Assembly: GCF_963678635.1 (NCBI RefSeq)
Contig: NC_087070.1
Location: 55,344,617-55,408,616 of the forward strand
Length of the DNA: 64,000 bases
Direction: 5' to 3'
From: Symsagittifera roscoffensis
Taxonomy: Eukaryota; Xenacoelomorpha; Acoela; Convolutidae
Positions 11,705 through 22,400 of this stretch are shown piece after piece (the first letter of the stretch is position 1; each line of letters opens with the position of its first letter). The notes under the pieces are model-generated. The model worked only from the letters and a program-made list of their open reading frames with translations. It did not search any database and was not told where the DNA came from. Position numbers and translations under genes: made by a program.

Positions 11705-12035
11705 AACTGTAAACGGTTTTTTTTTTCTAGCTGATAGAATATTTTTTTAGTAGCTTCAAACATTGTCCTGTGTTACCAAAGCTCCTAATTTTTTCAATTA
11801 TCATTGCGGGGTCCACCTCGTCCTTGCGGGGTCCACCTGCCTTTTGGAAATTTAGGTAAAGGCAAGCCAGGTAACTTGTTTCGATATTATCATAGTAAGT
11901 ATATACCTCATGGAGATACTCAATGAGGTTTTAACAGTAGATCGTTTTTGTCGGAAGCCGTGCTGTGAGTTTGACTTGCTAAATTTTACTGATGAAATCT
12001 TTTTATCGAAAATTTATTACACTTTCATCTACACT
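11705..12035 (-). pseudogene. LINE RT fragment, reverse
   Basis: On the reverse strand the sequence encodes the RT part around GNTGQCLKLLKKY and the GFRQK block further left in the domain. It is a truncated copy lying between the forward copy and the longer reverse copy. The same RT segment is present again at about 12600-12860. About 25 bases at 12010-12035 look like filler. Confidence 0.6.
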
Positions 12036-13009
12036 TACATTTTTGTCTTAGACTTATGTACACTTTCAAATATATTTAGAGATTTCCATAATGATGAGCC
12101 ATAACTTACAATAGGTGCAATATATGATTTGTATGAACTCAATTTCATGGCCTTTGTTGTTATTTTGGAGATGTTTCTTTTCACAGAGCATGACGCCTTC
12201 AAAGTTTTGGCAGATCTATTTGTAGCATTTTCAGTCCAGCTTAATGAGCTAGTGAATATAAGACCTAAATCTTTCATTTCTGTTGTTTCTTCAAGAACAG
12301 TTCCCTTTACTTCAACTTTCGTTTTTCCTTTTACACTGAGAATATTGGTTTTTGACACATTTAATGCCATAGAATCCTTTACACACCGATTCCAAACTCT
12401 CTTCGCATCAATATTTAAAATTAATGGGTTAGTGCAAACAATTTTGTAATCGTCTGCGTATCCAAAACTTGCTGACATTACACAATCTGATAGGTCATTA
12501 ATAAAGAGCAAAAATATCAAATGTCCGAGAATTGAACCCTTAGGTACACCACTGAGTAATGGTAATGGCTCAGAAGCTTTTCGTCCAATGCGAACGGTTT
12601 GTTTTCTATCTGTTAGATAAATTTTTAGTAGCTTTAAACATTGTCCTGTGTTACCAAAGCTCCTTCTTTTCAATTATCATTGCGTGGTCCAACTTGCCAA
12701 ATGCCTTTTGGACATCTAGTTAGAGGCAAGCCAGGTGACTTGCTTCGATATTATCATAGTAAGTATATACCTCATGGAGATACTCAATGAGGTTTTTAAC
12801 AGTAGATCATTTTTGTCGGAAGCCGTATTGTGAGTTTGAATGCTAAACTTTACTGATGAAATCATTTTATCGAAAATTTAGTTTTCTAACACTTTTGAGA
12901 TATCCGTTAGCAGACTTATTGGTCGGTAATTTGAGACAAGTTGTTTGTCTACCTCTTTGAAAGTAGAAACAATTTCGCTTATTTTCCATGTTGACGGAAA
13001 AACACATTT
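12036..13009 (-). pseudogene. LINE reverse transcriptase, reverse copy
   Basis: An open stretch of 212 codons (12035-12673, reverse strand) contains FGNTGQCLKLLKIYLTDRK, SGVPKGSILGHLIFLLFIND and the catalytic FGYADDYKIV (YADD complement at 12449-12460), and ends in YKSYIAPIVSYGSSLW. It is cleaner than the forward copy. The N-terminal RT blocks continue to about 13009 with stops. The C-terminal thumb is cut off at about 12040. It encodes RNA-dependent DNA synthesis at nicked target DNA (target-primed reverse transcription) in the intact family. Confidence 0.8.
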
Positions 13010-13869
13010 TTAAGCAATTGTGTTAAAAAGTAGACACAGAGAGTTAGAGGTAGAACAGATTAGTTTTTTCAGAAAAAAATTTCCTACGTTATCAGGTTCT
13101 TTGGGTATGTTGATATCCAAGTTTTCAAGGATTTTTTCGATTTCCGTTGTGGTAAAAGGAAGGTTTGTTATTTTACTTTCATGAGATGGGTTGTTCTCGC
13201 CTACATAGAGCGAGTGGCTAAAAACTGACTGAAAGCATTTATTAGACAAATTGGCATTATCGATATTTGATGTAGCTCTTTGATCATCCAGGTAGACTTC
13301 ACCTGACATTGTACCTGTTTTTCGAATACTTAAGTATTTTTGCAAATTTGAGAAGTTACCATCAACAAATAATTCTTCTTCGTATACTCTTTGGTCTGCA
13401 CTTAAGCTTAACTCGAGGTGTTTTTCAAACGTTTTCAGTTTGTCTAACTGACATTCGGTCACGTTTTCTCCGCATTTTCTGCGCATTGTATCAATAATTT
13501 TTTTGAGGTTTGATGTTTCAGATGTTACCCAAGATGCCAGAAAACTTCGATGTTTTGTTCTCCTGCGAATGTGCTTTTCGATTTTGTTAAGTAGTTAAGT
13601 GTACGACAGTTCAGTCATTGAATCAACAATGCTAAAGCAGTATCGGTTAAATGGGTTCTCGTTGATGTATTGATTTATTTTGTACCAGCTTGCTTTCGAG
13701 AATGAGAATCCCTGGACACCATTGCGGTCACTTACTTCTTTTTCTCCGATGTAATCGTTTTTTATAATGAGGTTGAGTTTTGCGTGGTAAGGAGGATAAT
13801 CCATTTTATACAGAGACGTGAGTCTATTGTCTTTTTTCACGAGAGTTAACAAATCTGTGTGGTTGCGGA
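13010..13869 (-). pseudogene. LINE endonuclease-RT linker, reverse copy
   Basis: Two frames on the reverse strand (13010-13486 and 13595-13852) match the forward copy segment by segment, including TFEKHLELSLSADQRVYEE and KCFQSVFSHSLYVGEN. The first extends further into the region just before the RT (TTEIEKILENLDINIPKEPD), showing that linker and RT belonged to one protein. Confidence 0.65.
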
Positions 13870-14394
13870 GTACTACGTATTATTGTACTTTTTCTTTTCC
13901 CTTAATCAATTGTTCAAAGTTAAGTTCTGCAAGAGCGTCCAGCAAGGCCTATTCGTCTTCATCAGAGGGGATTAGTGTCGACCAGTCCGTTTGAGTAAAG
14001 ATGATGTCTCCAGTAATCATCAGTTTTCTTACAATTAGTTCTATTTATTTTTGCCTAATAAACTACAGAAAATTCAAAGGGGTTTTGGACGACCAGCGGT
14101 ATTCCTTTCCTTTATATGCACAGTATATGCAAGCTATAATGACCCTATTTTCGATCAAGAGCGTGACTGTTAGGCGGCATCAAATGTTGAGGGTATGCAT
14201 TAGTGAGGTACTTTGTTTTTTATCCCAATTATAACACCTCCGTGTTTTGATTTGCCGTTAACTCTCTGCCTGTCATTCCTAAGGACGTTAAGTTTGACAA
14301 AAAAAATTTTGCTCCTGGCGTCACATTTTTCAGTTAACCATTTCTCTGTCAGACAAATGAGCTGGACTCGATATCCATGCTGTTGCTTTCTTTT
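13870..14394 (-). pseudogene. LINE APE-type endonuclease fragment, reverse (second piece)
   Basis: Read on the reverse strand this begins with LICLTEKWLTEK and RNDRQ..KSKHGGVIIGIKN (14200-14406). It runs on to the YRWSSKT segment and a LMITGD..TDWSTLI segment near 13990. These match the E-containing and GD-x-N/dW blocks of APE-type endonucleases of LINEs. The N normally found in the GDxN block is not present. Frames are broken in at least two places. The domain nicks target DNA in intact elements. Confidence 0.6.
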
Positions 14395-14524
14395 GTACAC
14401 TTTCATTTATTTTGAGATCTCTTTTTGAGGGTTTCAATAATGATGAGCCATAACCTACAATAGGTGCAACGCAAGATTTGTATGAGTTTCATTTCATGGC
14501 CTTTGTTGTTAATTTGTTGTCCAA
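14395..14524 (-). pseudogene. Inserted scrap of LINE RT C-terminus
   Basis: This is the reverse complement of the forward RT copy around 11200-11276 (block APIVSYG..W and the following EISK residues). It sits between two copies of the endonuclease region and so marks another truncated copy in the reverse array. Confidence 0.6.
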
Positions 14525-15219
14525 GTCTCCAATAATCATCAGGTTTCTTACGATTATTTCTATTTGTTTTTGACTAATAAACTACAGAATTCTCAATGGG
14601 GTTTTTGACGACCAGCGGTATTCGTTTCTTTTATGAGCACAGTATATGAAAGCCTGAATGACCCTGTTTTTGATCAAGAGCGTGACTATTAGGCAGTCAT
14701 TAAATGATGAGGGTATGCCGTAGTTAGGTACTTTGTGATTTATCCCCATTGAAACACCTCCGTGTTTTGATTTGTCGTTAACGCTCTGCCTGTCATTCCT
14801 ATGGATGTTAAATTTGTCAAGAAAATTGCTCCTGTCGTCACTTTTTTAGTTAACCATGTGTCTGTCAGACAAATGATATCTTAGATGTTGTTAGATTGGA
14901 TGGCATTCGAGACAAGAGTTCTTCTAGAATATTCAAAGATGTTTCTGACATTATAGAGTGGTAGATTAGATTTTTGTCTTTTTCCATTGTTGTCTGTTGT
15001 TTCAGATTTAGGCGATATCACTTTCCATTGGTTTCCATCTCTTTTGTAAAGCTTGCCATGCTTTACACTGAGCCCTTTCTTATTTTGACCCTGATCTATA
15101 AGTTCTGTTCTTTTCTTTAAAGATTTGTTTTCTTTCGCGGCTTCTGCGTTTGTTAGTTCCTTGTTTATGAATACTGGAGCTCCATAGTTTTTCAGTTTTA
15201 GCGCTGATGTTAAGACCAT
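14525..15219 (-). pseudogene. LINE ORF1-like domain fused to start of endonuclease, reverse
   Basis: The reverse-strand frame starting at 15219 encodes the RRM-like core (APVFINKELTNAEAAKENKS, then SVKHGKLYKRDGNQW). It runs without a frame change through LYNVRNIFEYSRRTLVSN to a TAA at 14881-14883, and beyond it continues in the same frame with DIICLTDTWLTKK, the first conserved block of the endonuclease. The ORF1-like domain and endonuclease may therefore have been one protein. The remainder (14525-14870) shows the RNDRQ..KSKHGGV and YRWSSKT segments with a frameshift. Confidence 0.6.
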
Positions 15220-15640
15220 CCGTTTCAGCCATACATTTGGCAGTTAAGGAAGTATCGTTTTGTCACGATCATTACCTCTTTGGCCTAGTCCAATCAAGTC
15301 GTTCAATTTTTATTCAACCTCCGTTTGAGTCAGGATTTTTGTACTTCGCAGAAACGCACGTATTACACAGTAAACTATGTTTATGCCCAATTACTTTGTA
15401 CTTTTCAACAAAAACAACAAAAATTGACCAAAAAAGTGAGTGAAAAATTTTTAACAGTAAATCTGATAAAAACATCACCAAAGCTGTTGTAATTTACGCT
15501 TAACCTCAAAATTTCATTATGCTAGCTTCAATATACAACGAGAAATCACATCTGTTATCGAGCCCTTCAACCGGTTTAAACGTTTCTCTAATAAATATAC
15601 GTTTCTCTAACCACAAAAAAATCGCATCAAGGTGGAACAC
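15220..15640 (-). repeat. LINE ORF1 start and 5' leader, reverse
   Basis: This is the reverse complement of the ORF1 start (15220-15440) and of one leader monomer (15440-15640, with TTACGCTTAACCTC and CTTCAACCGGTTTAAACGTT). Its presence means that the reverse copy reaches the LINE 5' end. It adjoins the reverse block of the 360-bp repeat, mirroring the forward arrangement at 8600-8850. Confidence 0.65.
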
Positions 15641-16630
15641 AAAAAAAGACATATTTCAGAAACATAAATACCAAACTCAAAACCCCAGAGCTCTCAAGAA
15701 CCGTCAATATACCCACAACGCACTAACAGCTCAAAAAAAACGTCGCTGTGTGTTTCAGAGACGTCAAATCTGAAGAAACCTTCAGTAGCCAAGGCCAAAA
15801 GCTTGTGAAAACTTCCAATTCAAGATAACTTTATTGAGACAAAAACACTCTAGCGCAAATCCACTATTGCAACGGCCACTAATGCAATAGAATCGAATAA
15901 ATGAAAAAAATATGGGCACATCAAAGTGATTATATCAGCCAGACACTGTGATCAAATGTGGAAAAACTTGAAACGAGAAAAACCGCTTCACTGATAGACA
16001 CATCTTTCAAATTAATGAAAACTCAAGGAATGTCTGTCTGGTAGTCAGGATCAAAAAAAAACTGCCAGTATTGTGACGACAACTTTCTCGGACAAAAGAA
16101 CACCACAGCGAGAATTACCTTCTACAATGATCGCTAACTCAGTGAAATCGATGCATGGAACAACAAGGAACACATCAAGATTTCCTAACTAGCCACACAC
16201 TGTCCTGAAAAACGAAAAAAAATGTACCACAAAAGATCACATCAAAGGTAAACACAAAAAGGCATATTTCAGAAACATAAGGACCAAAAACCAAATTTTA
16301 GTATCCCTTGAACCGTCAGCATACACACATGGGATTAACAACCGAAAAAACTTTCGCTGTGCTTTTCAAGTTTGTCAAAACTGAAGAAATTTTCAGTAGC
16401 CAAGACCAGAAGCTAGTGAAAACTATCAATTTGTGACGACAATTTTTTTTGGACAAAAAATTGCCACAGATCAAATCCACTTCTGCAAGGATCGCTAACC
16501 CAGTATAAATGATGAATGGATGGAATGATAAACAAGGAAAACATTAAGATTAGCTAACTAGCCACAAAATGTCCTGAAAAAAGAAAAAAATTGTACCACA
16601 AAAGGTTGCATCAAGTGTAAACAAAAGAAA
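15641..16630 (-). repeat. Tandem repeat of about 360 bp, reverse block
   Basis: This is the reverse complement of the 7623-8625 block, with about three copies carrying the complement of GTTAGCGATCGTTGCAG near 16130 and 16490. It forms the outer arm of a large imperfect inverted repeat centred near 11.7 kb. No gene is seen. Confidence 0.7.
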
Positions 16631-18110
16631 GGCATATTTTGAAATACACAGCAACGTTTTTGGGTTTTATTGTGTTGTGGGTGTGCTAACTGTTCATGGG
16701 ATACTAAATTTCTGATTTTAGTCTTTATGTTTCTGATATATGCCTTTTTTGTGTTTAGACTTAATGCGATCTTTTTTGGTACACATTTTTTCTTTTTTCA
16801 GACATTGTGTGGCTAGTTACCTCATCTTAATGTGTTCAGTGTTATTCCATTCATCAGTTCTACTGATTTAGCTATCCTTGCAGAAGTGGATTTGTCTGTG
16901 TTATCTTTTTGTCCGAAAAAAGTTGTCGTCACAAATTGATAGTTTCCACTAGCTTCTGGTCTTGGCTACTGAACATTTCTTCAGTTTTGACATACTTGAA
17001 ACATACAGCGACACTTTTTGCGTTATTAATGCTTTGTGTATATGCTGACGGTTCATTGGATACTAAAGTTTTGATTTTGGTCTTTATGTTACTGAAATAT
17101 GCCTTTTTTGTCTTTAGACTTGATGCGATCTTTTTTGGTACATTTATTTTTCTTTTTTCAGTACCTTGTGTCGCTAATTAAGTAATCTTGTTGGGTTCAT
17201 TGTTGTTCATTTCATCTTTTCTTCTGAGTTAGCGATCGTTGCAGAAGTAAATTTGCGCTGTGGCAATTTTTTTTCCGAAAAATTTGTCGTCACTGTACTG
17301 GGAATTTTTATTTTTTTTTGGTCCTTGACTATTTTTGGGGTTGACTATGCATTTTTAACTTGATGCACATTACCGATCGTTGTAGAAGGGAATTCGCGCT
17401 GTGGTGATTTTTTGTCCGAAAAAGTTGTCGTCACAGTTCTGGCAGTTTTTTTTAGATCCTGACTACCAGGCATTCCTTGAGTTTTCATCAGTTTGAAAGA
17501 CATAGCTGCCTTTTTGGGGTTGATAGTTCATTTTTTACTTGTTGATGTTACCTGGGAAGGCTTAATTTTTGATTTCAGTTTTTTCTGTCTAATCATGTCT
17601 TTTTATGTGGCTATCAGTGATGCGGTTTTTCTCGTTCCAAGTTTTTCCATTTTTGATTACAGTGTCTGGCTGATAGTATCATTTTGATGTGCTCATTTCT
17701 ATTCATTTTTTCACTTCTATTGGGGTAGTGGCCGTTGCACTAGCAAATTTGCGCTGGAGAGTTTTTGTCTCAATAAATTATCACAAATTGTAGTTTCCAT
17801 AAGCTTTTGGCCTTGGCTGCTGAATGTTTCTTCAGTTATGACGTCTTTGAAATACACAGCGACTTTTTTTGGGTTGATGATTCGTTGCGGATATGCTGAC
17901 GGTTCTTGAAAAATCTGAGTTTTTGAGTTTGTATTTCTGTTTCTGAAATATGTCTTTTTTGTCTTCATCCTTGATGCGAGTTTTTGTGGTACAAATTTTT
18001 CCGTTTTCCAGGACGGTGTGTGGCTATTCAAGAAATCTGGATGTGTTCCTTGTTGTTCCATTCATCAATTCACTGAGTTAGCGATCATTGTAGAAGGTTT
18101 TTCTTTTCAA
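16631..18110 (+). repeat. Tandem repeat of about 360 bp, second forward block
   Basis: Orientation flips back at about 16630, where a run shared by both arms (AAAGGCATATTTTGAAATAC) joins opposite strands. Copies start near 16868, 17228, 17370 (shortened), 17726 and 18077. The sequence is T-rich and without coding pattern. Confidence 0.7.
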
Positions 18111-18152
18111 TAGCTTAAGTTTTTTGTGTAGCGCAGTGAGTCACACAAAGCT

Positions 18153-19057
18153 ATGGCTGAGAGTCACCTAGATGATGAGGCCACAATCAACGAAGTACTA
18201 AAGGCCTTATAAACCACGATAACTAAAGCCAACAAGCAGCAATCAGGAATGGTTCGACAGCTTAGAGGACAGGTCAAATATTTTTTAAATTTGATTACAG
18301 GTCGTTAAATGTTTTTTCTAGAAATTGCAAGAAGTTTGCTAGAACTTCCCTGCCAACCATGAATGTTAATTAAACTTTTAAAAATTTGAAAATGAACCAC
18401 CGCTCGTTTTTCTTAAGAATTTAGCTTATTCTAGGTGAGTGCTTGCACCGAATGTGGCAATGCGAAGTCAGAAATGCCAGGGGTTTCGGCTGTCAGCTTA
18501 TAGGATGACATAACTATAAACAGCGTCATTGAGGACGATCCACCGGAACAGTTTGGGTTGAACGGTGCATCTTTGGACACTCTTATTTTCGAATCCAAGG
18601 TTTCGCTACTTGCAGGACATCTGCGAACTGCCATTTTTGGTCATGATGATTTATCTGATGACATCCTGATACCAACAAAATTATCAGATAGGAAACTGGC
18701 CGACCTGAACAAAACCAAAACCTTTTTCCGTAAGTTTTCCTGCTTTGATTGATAATTTCGTATGAAAGAACTTGAATTATGTTGATCTCTCTCGATTGCC
18801 CAAGGACATCAAAGTATCCGCGCTAAATTGACATATCTATATCTGTTGCAGGACAAATCTAACGCAAGTTTCCGCGGACTAAATATCCTCATGCAATGAG
18901 AGATGCGCGAACTGTCGCGAATAAAGCTGGGCTAACCGTGCGAGACCGAAAGTTGGAAAAGGAGAAGTATGACCCGATGAAAACTCAAGCCCCTAAAGAG
19001 AAAGAGGCGGCCAAAGCTAAAGCTACAATTACGCTTGAAAACCTCCTCGATGAATGA
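18153..19057 (+). pseudogene. Unrecognised three-exon pseudogene
   Basis: I propose exon 1 at 18153-18272 (ATG GCT GAG..., MAESHLDDEATINEVLKAL, stop, then about 20 codons), exon 2 at 18435-18729 and exon 3 at 18852-19057, ending in a lysine/alanine-rich tail and TGA. The second intron is well supported: donor GTAAGT at 18730, acceptor GTTGCAG ending at 18851, and the codon split C+GA keeps the frame exactly. The first intron has a weak donor (GTCAAA) but acceptor TTATTCTAG and matching phase. In-frame stops at 18210, 18501 and 18860 disable the gene. The total is about 207 residues; exon 2 begins with a CTECG motif. I do not recognise the family. The retained introns argue against a processed copy. 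Confidence 0.5.
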
Positions 19058-19439
19058 ATTAGAGCTATTCACTGTTAATTTGTTCTAGTTTATGAGAGTC
19101 AGCTTAGAATTAGTTTCATTTTTGCGTTGAAAATTGTTCGCGAAAACACTTTTATAGTCTTGTTTTGATTTTAATTCACGTTGAACACCTTGATACTTGG
19201 GTTTTCCAAATTATTTGAAAAGTTTCATTCATCGCAGTCCATTGTAGAGGTGATATGTTGAAGTGTTTCAAACTGTTAGAAATCATGTGACAATTAAATG
19301 CTTAGTTATTGTTTGTTCTCCAAAAGAAGATCAAGGAAGCGTCTGAGTATATTTTGTCAAGCTAGTCAAAATTTCATCAACAGGAGATGTGTGATATAAC
19401 CTATTTTTCCTCCGAAATTAGATCCAATCGAAACGTTCT
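19058..19439. other. AT-rich spacer, nothing seen
   Basis: This is about 380 bases between the pseudogene and the satellite. No reading frame, repeat match or structural motif stands out. Confidence 0.5.
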
Positions 19440-22400
19440 TCAATCAAAATTCACTCGAGGGTGCCAAGAAAAAGAACGTTTATTTTGGAAACAGTCGACT
19501 CGAGCATAGGGTACCAAAAAAACTGGAGAACGTGATGTTTACCTTTTTTTTGGGTCTTAGCTCTAAAAAGAATTAGCTTTTCGGACTAAGTTCTCCCGAA
19601 GCAGGCTGATTTGCAGTCTGAGTGTTGGTTTTGATTGCTCGAAACTGTACAAAAACCTTTTCTGACCTCTCAGTTAAAAAGCACTTTTTGTCGGGTTTTG
19701 GATTTTTTTAAAACCAATTTTGGATTCACCAATATTCAATCTCAGTCGATTGTCCTATATTTTACGGCAAAGAGTGTGCTGCGCCTTTTTAAAAGTTTGC
19801 TAACGATAATTTCAAATTCATTTTGGAAACAGCCGATTCGAGCATAGGTACCAAAAAAACTAAAGAACGTCATATTTTTTATTTTGGGTCTTATCTTTGA
19901 AAAAAATTTTTTTTGGGCAAAATTTTTCCGAATCAAGCTGATTCAAAATCTGAGTTTTCGTTTTGGTTAACCGAAACTGTACAAAACCATTTTCTGACCT
20001 CTCAGTAAAAACTTGTTTTAATTTTTGTCGGTTTTGGGAAGGTGAAAGCTTTGTTATCTTTCGAATTTTGGTTTTTCCATTCTTCTATCTCAATCGATTG
20101 TCTTATATATCACACGCGAAGAGTGTGCTCCGCCTTTTTATATGTGTTTTATTGATAATTTTAAATAAAATTTGGAAACATTTGATACGAGCATAGAGTA
20201 CTAAAGGAAACTGGAGAACGTCATTTTTACCCTTGTTTCATTTTTTTTAACGAACTTCGGATCTACCAATCTTCAATCTCGACCGATTGTCTTATATATC
20301 ACACGCAAAGAGTGTGCTGTCATTTTTAATTGTAATTTTACGGTTAATTTTCAATTGATTTTGGAAACAGTCGATTCGAGCATAGGGTATTTAAAAAATC
20401 TGTGGAACAACACATTTACCGTTTTTATTGTGGGTATTATCTTTGAAAAACAAAGTTTTTTTTGGGCTAGATTCTCCCGAAGCAAGCTGATTCAAAGTCT
20501 GAGTGTTAGTTTTGGTTAATTGAAACTGTACAAAACCATTTTCTGACCTCTCAGTAAAAAATCATCTTGTTTTAATTTTTGTCGGGTTTGGGAAGGTGAA
20601 AATTTTGTTATTTTTCGAATTTTGGTTTTTCCAATCTTCAATCTCAATCGATTGTCTTATAACTCATTCGCAAAGAGTGTGCTCCGTCTTTTTAAATGTT
20701 TTTTATTGATAGTTTTAAATAAAATTTGAAAACAGTTGATACGAGCACAGAATACTAAAGACAACTGGAGAACGTCATTTTTACCGTTTTTTTTTGTGGG
20801 TCTTATCTTTGAAAAAAAGTTTTTTGGGTGAAACTCTCCCGAAGCAAGCTGATTCAGAGTCTGAATGTTGATTTTGATTGCTCCAGACTGTACAAAAATT
20901 TTTTCTGTCCTCTCGGTGAAAAAAAACACCTCGTTTTATTGTTTGTCGGGTTTTGGAAGTTAGAATTTTTTTTCGATTTTTGGATTTACCAACCTTCAAT
21001 ATCAATCAATTGTCTTTAACTTTTAGATAAAGATTGTGCTGCGCTTTTTTTATACTTTTTTCAACGAAAATTTTAAACATATTTTGGAAGCAGTCGATTC
21101 GAGCATAGGCTAACAAAAAAACTAAAGAACGTCATATTTTTTGTTTTGGGTCTTATCTTTGAAAAAAAATTTGGGCAAAACTCTACCGAAGCAAGCTGAC
21201 TCAGAGTCTGAATGTTGGTTTTGATTGCTCCAAACTGTACAAAAAATTTTTCTGTCCTCAGTGAAAAAACACCTCGTTTTATTTTTTGTCGGGTTTTGGA
21301 AGTTGGAATTTGTTTTCGATATTTGGATTTACCAACCTTCAATATCAATCAATTGTCTTTAAATTTAAGGTAAAGGTTGTGCTGCGCTTTTTTTTATAGT
21401 TTTTCAACGAAAATTTTAAACATATTTTGAAAACAGTCGATTCGAGCATAGTCTAACAAAAAAACTGGAGAACGTCATAATTACCGATTTTATTTTGGGT
21501 CTTTTCTTTGGAAAATATTGTTTTTCGGACAAAACTCTTCCCAATCAAGATAATTGAGAGCCTGAGTGTTAGATTTGATCGCTCGAAACGGTACAAAAGC
21601 CTTTTCTGATCTTTCAGTGAAAAAACATCTCGTTTCATTTTTAGTCGGGTTTCGAAAGGTGTAATTTTTTTAATCAATTTTCATTATCAATCGATTGTCT
21701 TTAAGTTCCCAGTTGAAGAGTGTGCTGCGCCCTTTTTAATTGTTTTTTCAACAAAAATTTTATATTATTTGGAAACAGTCGATTTGAGCATAGGGCACTG
21801 AAAAAAAAACAGGAGAACGTCAAAACTACCGTTTTTATTTTGTCTCTTATCTTTGAAAAATAATGTTTTTTGGGCAAAACTCCTCCAAAGCAGGTTAATT
21901 CAGAGTCTGAGTGTTCATTTTGATCGCTCGAAACGGTACAAAAGCCTTTTCTGACCTCTTAGTGAAAAAACATCTCGTTTTTTTTTTGTCGGGTTTCGGA
22001 AGGTTTAAAATATTTTTACCAACTTTCGTTATCAATTGATTGTCTTTAATTTTTATTAGTTTTTTCAACGAAAATTTTAAATATATTTCGGAAACAGTCA
22101 ATTTGAGCATAGGGTACCAAAAAAACTGGAGAAAGTCATAATTAACGTTTTTATTTTGGGTCTTATCTTTGAAAAATAATGTTTTTCGGGCAAAACTTGT
22201 CCAAAGCAGGCTGATTCACAGTCTAGGTGTTAGTTTTGATTGCTTGAAACTGTACAGAAACCTTTTCAGATCTCTCATTGAAAAAGCGTCTTGTTTTAAA
22301 TTTTGTCGGTTTTGAAAAGGTGAAAATTGTGTTGTTTTTCGAATCTTGGGTTTGCCAATTTTCAATTTGAATCCATTGTCTTATATATCACACGAGAAGA

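Noticed and set aside
7623-18110. CRISPR-like array
   Set aside because: Repeats are about 360 bp, contiguous and diverged, with no short repeats and unique spacers. The genome is eukaryotic.
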